This document shows positions 6,718-6,869 of a DNA stretch of 6,869 nt, piece after piece (position 1 is the first letter of the stretch; each line of letters starts with the position of its first letter). A model generated the notes under the pieces. It did no database searches and was not told where the DNA came from. It was given only the letters and a program-made list of their open reading frames with translations. The position numbers and the translations under genes are program-made. Source of the stretch: Bacteroidota bacterium (GTDB lineage: Bacteria; Bacteroidota; Bacteroidia; Bacteroidales; UBA12481). The stretch covers positions 1 to 6,869 of the forward strand of contig JAUVKA010000220.1 of NCBI GenBank assembly GCA_030592205.1, given 5' to 3'.

Positions 6718-6774
6718 CGAGTGACGGGTGACGGGTGACGGGTGACGGGTGACGGGTGACGAGTGACGATCGAC
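6712..6774 (+). repeat. Heptanucleotide GGGTGAC array after the kinase gene
   Basis: Nine consecutive 7-bp units: AGGTGAC, GAGTGAC, five perfect GGGTGAC copies (6726-6760), GAGTGAC and a degenerate GATCGAC. The TGA in the first unit (6715-6717) is the kinase stop codon, so the array is in register with the end of the gene. The plus strand carries TGA in all three frames, while the minus strand of the perfect units has no stop. It separates the kinase gene from the convergent minus-strand ORF. No stem-loop terminator is evident. Confidence 0.95.
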
Positions 6775-6778
6775 AATC

Positions 6779-6869
6779 CTATTTTGTAGAGATTTTTTGG
6801 TTTAATTTTCGGATTATTGCCTGTATCATCCGTCTTAAACTGGTCAATTCCTGCATGATTTCATCAATA
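6779..6869 (-). CDS. 3' end of a minus-strand ORF, possibly a four-helix-bundle (IVP/Avd-like) protein
   Basis: Reading leftward from the right edge, one minus-strand frame is open for 29 codons and stops at TAG (6781-6779), five bases before the heptamer array. The peptide begins IDEIMQELTSLRR and ends KLNQKISTK. Hydrophobic residues at positions 1, 4, 8, 11, 15, 18 and 22 give a clean 3-4 heptad spacing, as expected for a long amphipathic helix, with a basic tail. This resembles the last helix of the small four-helix-bundle proteins (23S rRNA intervening-sequence/Avd-like) common in Bacteroidota. Only a fragment is visible, so family assignment is tentative and the ORF could be spurious. 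Confidence 0.45.
   Translation of the reverse strand, partial: IDEIMQELTSLRRMIQAIIRKLNQKISTK

Noticed and set aside
6712..6774. CRISPR array
   Set aside because: The units are 7 bp and contiguous, with no spacers of CRISPR length and no cas genes in view.

Overview
The window looks like part of a carbohydrate-utilisation locus from a member of the Bacteroidota. Several features point there: two proteins start with lipoprotein signal peptides, spacers are AT-rich with no strong Shine-Dalgarno sequence, and a GH20 hexosaminidase, an S1 sulfatase and an N-acetylhexosamine kinase-like protein sit together. I cannot name a genus. No SusC/SusD pair, regulator, sulfatase-maturing enzyme, rRNA, tRNA, CRISPR array or insertion sequence is visible.

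Layout: (1) positions 2-2164 hold the 3' part of a large plus-strand gene for a multidomain, TIM-barrel glycosidase-like protein with carbohydrate-binding modules; its start lies upstream of the window. (2) After 21 AT-rich bases comes a complete GH20 beta-N-acetylhexosaminidase lipoprotein (2186-4036). (3) A 128-base spacer with direct repeats, a 7-bp repeat array and a hairpin leads into a sulfatase lipoprotein (4165-5553). (4) A second 7-bp array spans the stop of the sulfatase gene and the start of a NahK-like sugar kinase gene (5626-6717). (5) A third 7-bp array follows the kinase stop, and beyond it the 3' end of a minus-strand ORF enters from the right edge (6779-6869).

The four plus-strand genes are probably one operon for a sulfated glycan containing amino sugars, such as a mucin-type or glycosaminoglycan-like chain. 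In this reading the sulfatase removes sulfate, the GH20 enzyme releases terminal GlcNAc or GalNAc, and the cytoplasmic kinase phosphorylates the sugar at C1. The first protein would bind or cleave the same polymer, though its activity cannot be assigned. The substrate is inferred from gene content only.

The most unusual structure is the heptanucleotide repeats. They occupy the last three gene boundaries, share the core RTGA (an ATG or GTG overlapping TGA), and in several places lie exactly in register with the start or stop codon of the neighbouring gene. The junction between genes 1 and 2 has none.
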